Source: JAAOIF01 sp965217125 (GTDB lineage: Bacteria; Pseudomonadota; Gammaproteobacteria; PS1; Pseudothioglobaceae). Taken from it: a DNA stretch of 64,000 bases. Below the pieces are notes generated by a model. It did not search any database and was not told where the DNA came from. It saw nothing but the letters and a program-made list of their open reading frames with translations. This document shows positions 18,284 to 25,928 of the stretch, one piece after another (position 1 is the first letter of the stretch; each line of letters begins with the position of its first letter). Made by a program: the position numbers and the translations under genes. The stretch is from assembly GCA_965217125.1 (NCBI GenBank), contig OZ244244.1, forward strand, positions 1,550,001 to 1,614,000, written 5' to 3'.

Positions 18284-18365
18284 CTATGGCACCCCAATCC
18301 TAAAAGCGACAGTGGCAAAAATCAGCTTGCTCTGCTTTTTTAACTAACCACAGATACATTAGGTA

Positions 18366-18575
18366 TCTGGAAAGGTGATTTCAATTGCCTCATCAGCAGA
18401 AAAGGAGATTTTAGTCATATAAATGCAAGCATAGATGCGACTGAAGTCGCATTACCAAAAGAAAATACCATCTGCAAAGGTGATTTCAATTGCCTCATCA
18501 GCAGAAAAGGAGATTTTAGTCATATAAATGCAAGCATAGATGCGACTGAAGTCGCATTACCAAAAGAAAATGCTA
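18366..18575. repeat. 105-bp tandem repeat, two copies
   Basis: The unit AAAGGTGATTTCAATTGC begins at 18371 and again at 18476, and each unit contains one palindrome (18435 and 18540). The same 105-bp unit recurs at 21147-21400. It is contiguous, with no unique spacer, so it is not a CRISPR array. Confidence 0.88.
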
Positions 18576-18671
18576 TCTGGGAGGCAGAGAACAGAGAAAG
18601 AGCGGTGCTATTAGGTTTACTCTGTTCTGTCTTCTGTCTTCTGCTTTCTGCCTTTCTGCCCTAGCGAATAA

Positions 18672-19025
18672 TTATTTTGAATATAAATCTAAATAAGCTT
18701 TCAACTGTGGGGTTGTTTTTTTGCCATCGGGTGCATCACTGGCAATGGTGGTGTGTAAATTGTTGGCATTAGAGTTTAGTAAATATTTAAAGATAATCAA
18801 TCCATCGTTAGGGGCATTAATAGTGCCATTGCCATCAACATCTAAAATAGTTCCTGCATCATCTAAATAAGCTTTCAACTGTGGGGTTGTTTTTCTGCCA
18901 TCGGGTGTATCACTAGCAATGGTAGTATGTAAATTGTTAGCATTAGAGTTTAGTAAATATTTAAAGATAATCAATCCATCATTAGGGGCATTAATAGTTC
19001 CATTGCCATCAACATCTAAGGAAAA
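18672..19025 (-). repeat. C-terminal EF-hand/dockerin-like tail, 174-bp period
   Basis: Two units (the shared GTTTAGTAAATATTTAAAG block starts at 18774 and 18948). Both loops read DVDGNGTINAPNDG. Nearly identical to the tail at 21512. Confidence 0.88.
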
Positions 19026-20678
19026 AGTTTTTTCTTCTATTACCGTAATAGTAAGACTTTGGGTAAAAATAGTATTATCTCCATTAAGTGTTGAAACATA
19101 AACAGTGTATGTGGCACCTACAATAGTAAAACTTCCAGGGTTATTGGCTGTTAATTTATCGTCAGAAATTGAGAAAGTCGCGGTATTATTCTCTAAAACA
19201 TAAACACGACCAGTATCAGTGGCATTAGTTGATAAAAGTCCAACAGTTGTCCCGTCTGCGGCTTGGTTATTTATGGTATTTGGTGCAAGGGTTATGCCGG
19301 TTACAGTGCCGCCTGTAGCAATAGTTATTGTAAAATCTTTGGAAATAGTAACGGCGGTGGGCGAGGATGAATCAGTTGAGCTAATGGTAATAGTATATGA
19401 GCTTTGTGTTGCTTTATCAAGAACGGCAGTGGTTATTAGTTTATCGTCTTCAATTGAGAAAGGTAAATAATTTGGAAGAGTCAAGCCTGAGTCTATTGTT
19501 ATATAATCAATATCAGTTCGACTAGATCCAATCAATGTTGCTCCATCATATTTATCAGGCCAATCAGTTAATGTTATTGTTCCAGTATATGAACCTGTAA
19601 TAGTATATTCAGAAGAAAATCCTTCAGTTTGATTAATTTCATATGACAATACATTAGCAGGGTGGTATTGACCATTAGCAAGATATATACGAGGGTAAAA
19701 ATAGGCTATAGCAGTTCTACTTCCACCAATTGCTTCAATTACAAAATTTGTGCTTTCATTACCGGCTCCATCTTCGCCTGTTACAGTAAATGTAAAAGTT
19801 TTATTAGGATTAGCGTTGCTAACAGTATAACTATAAGGTCCCGTGTCACCAACTATAAAAAGTGTAGCAAGATTTCCAACAGTTGTTCCAGCAGCATTAT
19901 TCTCAGCCACAGTAGTTGGTGAAAGAGTTATATCTATTGGAGTTGGAACATCATCTATATTAACTATATTAATAATAAAGTTTTCTAAATAACCACCAGT
20001 ATTATCAGTTGCTCTAATAACAATAGTATAAGAAGCTTTTGCTTCATAATCAAACTCAACCTTAGATTTTAAAACACCAGTAGCGCTACCGATTGAGAAA
20101 AAATCAGAAGTTGGAGGGGTTGAAATAGTTAAGCCAGAATTTATTGTTATATATGCTCCACCCGCTTCCACGCTAAAACCAATTAATGTTGCTCCATCTA
20201 AATTAGCTGGCCATGAATCTAACCTGACTGTTCCAGAAGCATTAGTACCAGAAGCATTCATACCTGTGGCAGAAACTCCAGATTTATTGGCAGCATTATA
20301 AGCATTTATAGCCGCTGCTAATTTAGTAGCAGGGTTATCTGCACTTGTTGAAGAATTAAAATTTATAGTAGCTATAGTAATATCATTACTGCCATCATTA
20401 TTACCACCAGCAGGTCGGACTTTAAAATTATTAACACCATCATCAGTTGCATTCGGGGATATGTGAGTAAGCATTACACCAAATGAAGAAGTATTACCTT
20501 CATCTTGCACATCATAAGAATAAGGTGCCGTGCCGCCAGAAGCAGTAGCAGTTCCAATAGTTGTGCCAATATCAAGATTTTCATCTATGATATTTGCTGT
20601 AAGAGTTATAGTTGAAGGAGTAGCATTAACTAAGGTTGTTAAGCTAAATAATAGGCTTGTTAAGATTATTTTTTTCAT
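18672..20678 (-). CDS. Secreted cadherin-like repeat protein with dockerin-like tail
   Basis: 668 residues with a signal peptide (1-19, ending LVNAT). The body is a series of cadherin-like beta-domains, each opening with a pattern like ITLxxxxIxENxxxGTTVG and ending with a Y(S/T)ITI strand and FxITI. Each carries an unusual insert with SWPANLxGATLIGF or DWPDKYDGATLIGS. The last 115 residues are two EF-hand/dockerin-like units (DVDGNGTINAPNDG). The C-terminal 300 residues are almost identical to those of the next protein (21512-23842), so the two are recent paralogues. No catalytic motif was seen; probably a cell-surface or matrix adhesin that binds Ca2+. Confidence 0.8.
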   Translation of the reverse strand: MKKIILTSLLFSLTTLVNATPSTITLTANIIDENLDIGTTIGTATASGGTAPYSYDVQDEGNTSSFGVMLTHISPNATDDGVNNFKVRPAGGNNDGSNDITIATINFNSSTSADNPATKLAAAINAYNAANKSGVSATGMNASGTNASGTVRLDSWPANLDGATLIGFSVEAGGAYITINSGLTISTPPTSDFFSIGSATGVLKSKVEFDYEAKASYTIVIRATDNTGGYLENFIINIVNIDDVPTPIDITLSPTTVAENNAAGTTVGNLATLFIVGDTGPYSYTVSNANPNKTFTFTVTGEDGAGNESTNFVIEAIGGSRTAIAYFYPRIYLANGQYHPANVLSYEINQTEGFSSEYTITGSYTGTITLTDWPDKYDGATLIGSSRTDIDYITIDSGLTLPNYLPFSIEDDKLITTAVLDKATQSSYTITISSTDSSSPTAVTISKDFTITIATGGTVTGITLAPNTINNQAADGTTVGLLSTNATDTGRVYVLENNTATFSISDDKLTANNPGSFTIVGATYTVYVSTLNGDNTIFTQSLTITVIEEKTFSLDVDGNGTINAPNDGLIIFKYLLNSNANNLHTTIASDTPDGRKTTPQLKAYLDDAGTILDVDGNGTINAPNDGLIIFKYLLNSNANNLHTTIASDAPDGKKTTPQLKAYLDLYSK

Positions 20679-20783
20679 AATTTTATATTTTGTAGTTAAA
20701 AAGGCGGTAATTATATCATTGTTTAAGGCGTTATTATACTATTGTTTGCTCTGCTTTTTCTACCAATACCAACAAATCTAATT
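20679..20783 (-). promoter_or_regulatory. Duplicated 5' region of the cadherin-like gene
   Basis: This 105-bp upstream stretch matches 23843-23947 before the paralogue with only a few changes (for example GTTTAAGG versus GTTTGAGG). It includes AAAATTATAATTAC-like promoter material near 20710-20740, so both paralogues are probably controlled alike. It was copied with the gene. Confidence 0.6.
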
Positions 20784-20838
20784 ATGTCCCAATCCTCACA
20801 ATGCTACAGTGGCAAAAATTACCTCAATACAAGCATAG

Positions 20839-20855
20839 ATGCGACTGAAGTCGCA
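20839..20855. repeat. 18-bp palindrome, degenerate copy 5
   Basis: ATGCGACTGAAGTCGCA followed by G instead of T: the last base pair is lost where the palindrome runs into the CAGARRR tract. Confidence 0.75.
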
Positions 20856-20930
20856 GAACAGAGGGCAGAAGGCGGAAAACAGAGAGGCAGAAGACAGAAA
20901 ACAGAAAACAGAGGACAGAACAGAGCAAAC

Positions 20931-21125
20931 CTAATGGCGCCCCAATCCTCAATGCGACAGCGGCAAAAATCGCCGTCCAGGCGATAGGGCGAAGCCCGAT
21001 TTTGATAAACTTCTTAGGGTGGGGGCTTGGGGGAGGGCGTCGGGATCTCGAGTTGAGGCACAATCTACCACGCCCTCCCCCAAACAGACGATATGACACA
21101 AAAAATACACAAACAATTCTAATGG
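20931..21125 (+). repeat. 195-bp structured repeat element, copy B
   Basis: Contains GCGATAGGGCGAAGCCCG, CTTAGGGTGGGGGC, TTGGGGGAGGGCGT and its complement ACGCCCTCCCCCAA, ending CAAACAATTCT. Same orientation as copy C and opposite to copy A. Confidence 0.88.
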
Positions 21126-21146
21126 TATCGCTCTTGCTCTGTTCAG

Positions 21147-21400
21147 ATGCGACTGAAGTCGCATTACCAAAAGAAAATACCATCTGCAAAGGCGATTTCA
21201 ATTGCCTCATCAGCAGAAAAAGAGACTTTAGTCATATAAATGCAAGTATAGATGCGACTGAAGTCGCATTACCAAAAGAAAATACCATCTGCAAAGGCGA
21301 TTTCAATTGCCTCATCAGCAGAAAAAGAGACTTTAGTCATATAAATGCAAGTATAGATGCGACTGAAGTCGCATTACCAAAAGAAAATACTATCTGGGAG
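21147..21400. repeat. 105-bp tandem repeat, about 2.4 copies
   Basis: Palindromes at 21147, 21252 and 21357 mark the phase. Each unit reads ATTACCAAAAGAAAATACC, CTGCAAAGGCGATTTCAATT, GCCTCATCAGCAGAAA and GTCATATAAATGCAAG. The units are nearly identical to each other and close to the copies at 18366. Confidence 0.9.
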
Positions 21401-21511
21401 GCAGAGGACAGAGAGGCAGAGAACAGAGAACAGAGAACAGAGAAAGAGCGGTGCTATTAGGTTTACTCTGTTCTGTCTTCTGTCTTCTGTCTTCTGCCCC
21501 CTAGCGAATAA

Positions 21512-21866
21512 TTATTCTGAATATAAATCTAAATAAGCTTTCAACTGTGGGGTTGTTTTTTTGCTATCGGGTGCATCACTGGCAATGGTGGTGTGTAAAT
21601 TGTTGGCATTAGAGTTTAGTAAATATTTAAAGATAATTAATCCATCATTAGGGGCATTAATAGTGCCATTGCCATCAACATCTAAAATAGTTCCTGCATC
21701 ATCTAAATAAGCTTTCAACTGTGGGGTTGTTTTTCTGCCATTAGGTGTATCACTAGCAATGGTAGTATGTAAATTGTTAGCGTTAGAGTTTAGTAAATAT
21801 TTAAAGATAATCAATCCATCATTAGGGGCATTAATAGTTCCATTGCCATCAACATCTAAGGAAAAG
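21512..21866 (-). repeat. C-terminal EF-hand/dockerin-like tail, 174-bp period
   Basis: Two units (the shared GTTTAGTAAATATTTAAAG block starts at 21614 and 21788). Both loops read DVDGNGTINAPNDG. The spacer differs from the 18672 copy in only a few codons. Confidence 0.88.
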
Positions 21867-23842
21867 GTTTTTTCTTCTGTTACCGTAATAATAAAATCTT
21901 TGGAAATAGTAACGGCGGTGGGCGAGGATGAATCAGTTGAGCTAATGGTAATAGTATATGAGCCTTGTGTTGCTTTATCAAGAACGGCAGTGGTTATTAG
22001 TTTATCGCCGTCAGTTGAGAAAGGTAAATAACTTGGAAGAGTCAAGCCTGAGTCTATTGTTATATAATCAATATCAGTTCGACTAGATCCAATCAATGTT
22101 GCTCCATCATATTTATCAGGCCAATCAGTTAATGTTATTGTTCCAGTATATGAACCTGTAATAGTATATTCAGAAGAAAATCCTTCAGTTTGATTAATTT
22201 CAAATGACAATGTATTAGCAGGGTTGTTGGCGCCACTAGCACGATATATACGAAAGTAAAAATAGGCTATAGCAGTTCTACTTCCACCAATTGCTTCAAT
22301 TACAAAATTTGTGCTTTCATTACTGGCTCCATCTTCGCCTGTTACATTAAATGTAAAAGCTTTATTAGGATTAGCGTTACTAACAGTATAACTATAAGGT
22401 TCCGTGCCGCCAGATGTAGCAAGTATTCCAACAGTTGTTCCAGCGGCATTATTCTCAGCCACAGTATTTGATGAAAGGCTTAAACTTTCATCTATACTCT
22501 TAATAGTAACAGTAATATCTTGTGAAAAATCAGTAACTCCGTCATTGGTGGTAACATTAATAGTATATGAAGATTTTACTGAGTAATCAAAAACAGTAGC
22601 AGATAATAAATTACTGCCAGAGATTGTGAAATATTGTTCGTTCAATGTTGTTGATAGTGTTGGAATAGTTAAGTCAGAACCTATTGTGATAGTATTAATA
22701 CTATTAGCGCCATTTGTTGTCGAAAAACCAATTAATTTTGCATCATTCAAATTAGCTGGCCAGCTTGTTAATCGGACTATTCCAGAAGCAGGACCATCAT
22801 TAACAACTTCTGCGCTAACTCCTGAGCTATTGTTAGTATTGTAAGTATTTATAGCCGTTACTAAGAATCCAGCAGGAGAACCAGTAGCAAAAGAATATTT
22901 ACCAATAGTAGCTATAGTAATATCAGCACTGTCGTCAGCAAGTCGGACTTTAAACTGATTACTATTAACATTTGTTCCGCCCTGTTCTCCCACATTAAAT
23001 AAAAAAGAAGTAGCTTTCAAAGAGTAACTATAACTCCCTCCCTCCCCCGCAGAATTAGTTGTTGAAAGAGCTCCAACGGTTGATCCACTCATAAGACCTT
23101 CAAATATGCTGTTTGGTGTAAGAGTTACACCTATAGGAACAATATTGTTTTCTGTAATATTAACAGTAATATCTTGTGAAAAAGTATTGTTTCCATCGTC
23201 TGTGGTAACATTAATAGTATATGAAGATTTTACTGAGTAATCAAAAACAATAGCAGATACTAAATCACTGCCAGAAATTTCGAAATATTGTTCATCAAAT
23301 GTTGCTGTTGGAAGAGGATCTAAGTTAGAATCTATTGTGATAGTAGAAACACTATTACCACCACTATCCGTTGTCGTAAAACCAATTAATGTTGCACCAT
23401 TCAAATTAGCTGGCCAGCTTGTTAATCGGACTGTTCCAGAATCTTCACCATTAGTAACAACTTCTGCGCTAACTCCAGTAGTAGAATCTATAGCCGCTAC
23501 TAAGGAACTGGCAGGAGATTGACCGGTATTAGTATAACCACTAATAGTAGCTATGATAATATCATTATCGCCATTACTATTCCCAGCAGGTCGGGCTTTA
23601 AGCTGATTACTGCCAAGATTTGTTCCAGATTGTTCTCCTACATCAAATAAAAAAGAAGTAACTTTCAAAGAGTAATTATAACTCCCTCCCCCCGCAGAAT
23701 CAGTTGTTGAAAGCACTCCAATAGTTCTGCCAATAGGGAGATTTTCATCTATGTTATTTGGTGTAAGAGTTATACCTGTAGGAACAGCATTAACTAAGGC
23801 TGCTAAACTGAATAATAGGCTTGCTAAGATTATTTTTTTCAT
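21512..23842 (-). CDS. Secreted cadherin-like repeat protein with dockerin-like tail, paralogue
   Basis: 776 residues: signal peptide (1-19), then about three cadherin-like domains and the same C-terminal EF-hand/dockerin-like pair as the 668-residue neighbour. The first two domains are repeats of each other (YSLKxTSFLF.VGEQ, RLTSWPANLN, DEQYF.ISGS, FDYSVKSSYTINVTT). The last domain and tail are nearly identical to the neighbour, so the difference of 108 residues comes from the N-terminal domains. No enzyme motif was seen. Probable Ca2+-binding surface or secreted matrix protein. Confidence 0.8.
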   Translation of the reverse strand: MKKIILASLLFSLAALVNAVPTGITLTPNNIDENLPIGRTIGVLSTTDSAGGGSYNYSLKVTSFLFDVGEQSGTNLGSNQLKARPAGNSNGDNDIIIATISGYTNTGQSPASSLVAAIDSTTGVSAEVVTNGEDSGTVRLTSWPANLNGATLIGFTTTDSGGNSVSTITIDSNLDPLPTATFDEQYFEISGSDLVSAIVFDYSVKSSYTINVTTDDGNNTFSQDITVNITENNIVPIGVTLTPNSIFEGLMSGSTVGALSTTNSAGEGGSYSYSLKATSFLFNVGEQGGTNVNSNQFKVRLADDSADITIATIGKYSFATGSPAGFLVTAINTYNTNNSSGVSAEVVNDGPASGIVRLTSWPANLNDAKLIGFSTTNGANSINTITIGSDLTIPTLSTTLNEQYFTISGSNLLSATVFDYSVKSSYTINVTTNDGVTDFSQDITVTIKSIDESLSLSSNTVAENNAAGTTVGILATSGGTEPYSYTVSNANPNKAFTFNVTGEDGASNESTNFVIEAIGGSRTAIAYFYFRIYRASGANNPANTLSFEINQTEGFSSEYTITGSYTGTITLTDWPDKYDGATLIGSSRTDIDYITIDSGLTLPSYLPFSTDGDKLITTAVLDKATQGSYTITISSTDSSSPTAVTISKDFIITVTEEKTFSLDVDGNGTINAPNDGLIIFKYLLNSNANNLHTTIASDTPNGRKTTPQLKAYLDDAGTILDVDGNGTINAPNDGLIIFKYLLNSNANNLHTTIASDAPDSKKTTPQLKAYLDLYSE

Positions 23843-23947
23843 AGTTTTATATTTTGTAGTTAAAAAGGCGGTAATTATATCATTGTTTGAGGCGTTATTA
23901 TACTATTGTTTGCTCTGCTTTTTCTACCAACACCAACAAATCTAATG
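23843..23947 (-). promoter_or_regulatory. Duplicated 5' region of the paralogue
   Basis: Near-identical to 20679-20783. Shared blocks include TATATTTTGTAGTTAAAAAG and GGCGGTAATTATATCATTG. Likely contains the promoter of the 776-residue gene. Confidence 0.6.
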
Positions 23948-24065
23948 AACAGAGGGCAGAAGGCGGAAAACAGAGGACAGAACAGAGCAATAGCAAACCT
24001 AATAGCACCGCTCTTACTCTGTTCTCTGCCTTCTGCTCTCTGACATCTGCCCAACACAAACAAAT

Positions 24066-24260
24066 CTAATTACACCCCAATCCTCAATGTGAAAGTGGCA
24101 AAAATCGCCGTCCAGGCGATAGGGCGAAGCCCGATTTTGATAAACTTCTTAGGGTGGGGGCTTGGGGGAGGGCCTTCGAGATCTCGAGTTGAGGCACATT
24201 CTACCCGCCCTCCCCCAAACAGACGATATGACACAAAAAATACACAAACAATTCTAATGG
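24066..24260 (+). repeat. 195-bp structured repeat element, copy C
   Basis: Close to copy B except around the centre, where GGCCTTCGAGATCTCGAG replaces the B sequence, which weakens the long G/C inverted repeat on one side (GGGGGAGGGC against GCCCTCCCCC is kept). Confidence 0.88.
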
Positions 24261-24360
24261 TATCGCTCTTGCTCTGCTTTTTCTGCCCACACAAATAAAT
24301 CTAATATCACCACAATCCTCAAGGTGATAATATGCAAAAATCGCCTCAATACAAGCATAG

Positions 24361-24378
24361 ATGCGACTGAAGTCGCAT
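24361..24378. repeat. 18-bp palindrome, last copy
   Basis: ATGCGACTGAAGTCGCAT preceded by CAATACAAGCATAG and followed by TACCAACGCCGC. The eleventh copy in the window; all lie between 17738 and 24378. Confidence 0.9.
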
Positions 24379-24484
24379 TACCAACGCCGCTTTTTGCTCT
24401 GTTCTGTTTTCTGCCTTTCTGCCCTCTGTTCAACGCCGCTCTTGCTCTACTCTGTTTTCTGTCTTCTGCCCCTCTGTCTTCTGC

Positions 24485-24967
24485 CTATAACTTAATCTTA
24501 AACCTAACACGCTCAGTACCATCTTTTGATTGTTTAGCAATAACTTTGTCATTTTTTATATCATAATCCAATGTTGCGCCTTTGAAGGAATCAAAGCCTT
24601 GAATTAAATGCACATTGCCTTTAAGATGGATAAATTCTTTTTTGATTAAATAGCTGATATTCAGTGCTGTTGCCTCAATAAAACGCTGTTGATTTGGCTG
24701 ATTTTGCTTATAATATGCGCGCTTATTTTTGCTGCCTTTGGCAACTATCTTAGTAACTTTTTGTTGGCTGCTAAACAGCTGTATAACCTCGGCACTGAGT
24801 ATTAGCGAGCCTTGCACAACTTTAACATCGCCGCTGTATATACTCAGCCCAGTGCGTTCATCAATCAGCACTGTATCTGCCTCGATTTCAAGCGGCTGTT
24901 GGCTGTCATCTTTTAAGGCAAAAGTTGTATTGGATAGGATGAGAATAATTAATAAAAACTTATTCAT
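24485..24967 (-). CDS. lptA: LPS transport periplasmic protein LptA
   Basis: 160 residues from the ATG at 24965-24967; longer in-frame starts would run deep into lptC. It has a signal peptide (MNKFLLIILILSNTTFALK), then the OstA-type beta-jellyroll: PLEIEADTVLIDERTGLSIYSG, GDVKVVQGSLILSAEVI, and GNVHLIQGFDSFKGATLDYD. It forms the periplasmic bridge carrying lipopolysaccharide to the outer membrane. It overlaps lptC by 8 nt. lptB would normally follow, but the repeat island lies there instead. Confidence 0.88.
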   Translation of the reverse strand: MNKFLLIILILSNTTFALKDDSQQPLEIEADTVLIDERTGLSIYSGDVKVVQGSLILSAEVIQLFSSQQKVTKIVAKGSKNKRAYYKQNQPNQQRFIEATALNISYLIKKEFIHLKGNVHLIQGFDSFKGATLDYDIKNDKVIAKQSKDGTERVRFKIKL

Positions 24968-25913
24968 AACGCCCAACCACGCCGCCGCTGAGTTTGATTT
25001 TTTGATTTTTAGCATCATAGTGCATGCCTTTTGCATCAATGTCGGCGGCTTTTGACTGATAATGTATTTTTTCTTTGGTGCGATAAATTTCATTGTCTTT
25101 TGATTGGTCTATGGTTAAGTTTATGGCATTAATCTTAGAGCCTGAATTTTGCAAAATCCTCACTTTGCCTAATAATTGCAGCTGCTGAGTATTCATATCC
25201 ATATTCATCGCATCTGCATAAATCTTGTTGTTGTTGGCTAAATAGCTGGTTTTGTTTTTGGAATAATAATACTTTTGTCCATTGGACTCGTCAATATATA
25301 AGGTTTTGGTTAATATTTTCTGCCCGCTGTCTTGATTGATGCGTATTTTGCCAAGCAATTTCATTTGGTCTTGTTTAGACTTTAGGCGCATACCTTGGGC
25401 AACAATATTTCCATGTTGTGCTAAATAAGTTACTTTTTTTTGGCTAATCAAATCTTTTGTTTTAGCGCCAACCAATAATTCTTCTGTATTTATTTTATGA
25501 GTAATACCAGCTACAGAACTAACATCCACTTTGCCAACAAACTTAATATCGCCATTGTCAAGATAATTAGCGCGTTTAGCAATTAGTGTGCGCTGCGCTT
25601 TGCCTTGGTTATCATAAATAATGACTTTTGGATTAAGTAATAAAGTTGGGGAATCTTTAAAACTAAGATAATGTTTGGCCTCAATAAAATGTGAAATTTG
25701 CTGGTTAATATCAAACTCCTGCAAAGCAAAATTATCAATTTTTTCTATATATGACACTTGCTGTGAAACAGGATTATTATCAACAGGGCTTGCATTTTCA
25801 GCTTGAAATAAGTTAAATGAATACAATAGCGCTGGTATTAAAAGCCACACAAGGGCGATAATCACTATAATAAAAGTGCTAAATAATAGATTGCGTCTTA
25901 ACTGAAAACTCAT
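24960..25913 (-). CDS. lptC: LptC-like LPS export protein, unusually long
   Basis: 317 residues against about 190 in E. coli. It has one N-terminal membrane helix (about 11-33), then periplasmic beta-repeats of the OstA type: FVGKVDVSS, MKLLGKIRINQDSG, LQLLGKVRILQNSG and IKLSGGVVGRYE, each preceded by a YAD/A-type strand. The extra length looks like additional copies of the beta-repeat. LptC links the LptBFG transporter to LptA; its position directly upstream of lptA, with an 8-nt overlap, supports the call. It is divergent from thiE, 15 nt apart. Confidence 0.82.
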   Translation of the reverse strand: MSFQLRRNLLFSTFIIVIIALVWLLIPALLYSFNLFQAENASPVDNNPVSQQVSYIEKIDNFALQEFDINQQISHFIEAKHYLSFKDSPTLLLNPKVIIYDNQGKAQRTLIAKRANYLDNGDIKFVGKVDVSSVAGITHKINTEELLVGAKTKDLISQKKVTYLAQHGNIVAQGMRLKSKQDQMKLLGKIRINQDSGQKILTKTLYIDESNGQKYYYSKNKTSYLANNNKIYADAMNMDMNTQQLQLLGKVRILQNSGSKINAINLTIDQSKDNEIYRTKEKIHYQSKAADIDAKGMHYDAKNQKIKLSGGVVGRYE

Positions 25914-25928
25914 TGATTATAATTAAAA

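Larger units (their letters stand above)
17649..18671. repeat. Repeat region A: palindromes, 7-bp tracts, tandem repeats
   Basis: About 1 kb without a convincing gene. It holds six copies of the 18-bp palindrome ATGCGACTTCAGTCGCAT or its complement (17738, 17842, 18118, 18266, 18435, 18540), a minus-oriented copy of the 195-bp element (17879-18075), fragments of that element (near 18144-18180 and 18284-18320), a 105-bp tandem repeat (from 18366) and CAGARRR-type low-complexity tracts on both strands. Short ORFs here follow repeat periods and are not credible genes. Confidence 0.85.
20784..21511. repeat. Repeat region B between the two paralogues
   Basis: Holds a short derivative of the 195-bp element fused to a palindrome variant (20779-20856), a CAGARRR tract (20854-20929), element copy B (20931-21125), three palindromes at exact 105-bp spacing (21147, 21252, 21357) within a tandem repeat, and mixed-strand 7-bp tracts (21398-21500). 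A plus-strand reading frame here (21002-21460) exists because 105 is divisible by 3; I do not call it a gene. Confidence 0.82.
23948..24484. repeat. Repeat region C
   Basis: Holds a CAGARRR tract and its complement (23946-24060), copy C of the 195-bp element (24066-24260), a short element derivative fused to a palindrome (about 24300-24383) and a pyrimidine 7-bp tract (24395-24486) that runs up to the lptA stop. No credible gene was seen. Confidence 0.82.

Noticed and set aside
17738..18557. Palindromes as transcription terminators
   Set aside because: The loop is only 2 nt and none of the copies is followed by a T tract. They occur in both orientations in gene-free DNA.
18366..21400. CRISPR array
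   Set aside because: The 105-bp units are contiguous with no unique spacers, the repeat is far too long, and no cas gene is present.
21002..21460. Plus-strand frame coding a protein with 35-residue repeats
   Set aside because: It is created by the 105-bp tandem repeat and the 195-bp element, lacks a ribosome binding site, and the same DNA in the copy near 18366 does not give a matching long frame.
17879..24260. Insertion sequence
   Set aside because: No transposase-like frame lies within or next to any copy of the 195-bp element; at most it is a non-autonomous element.
1..24485. Cohesin partner for the dockerin-like tails
   Set aside because: No cohesin-like domain was recognised in any protein of the window.
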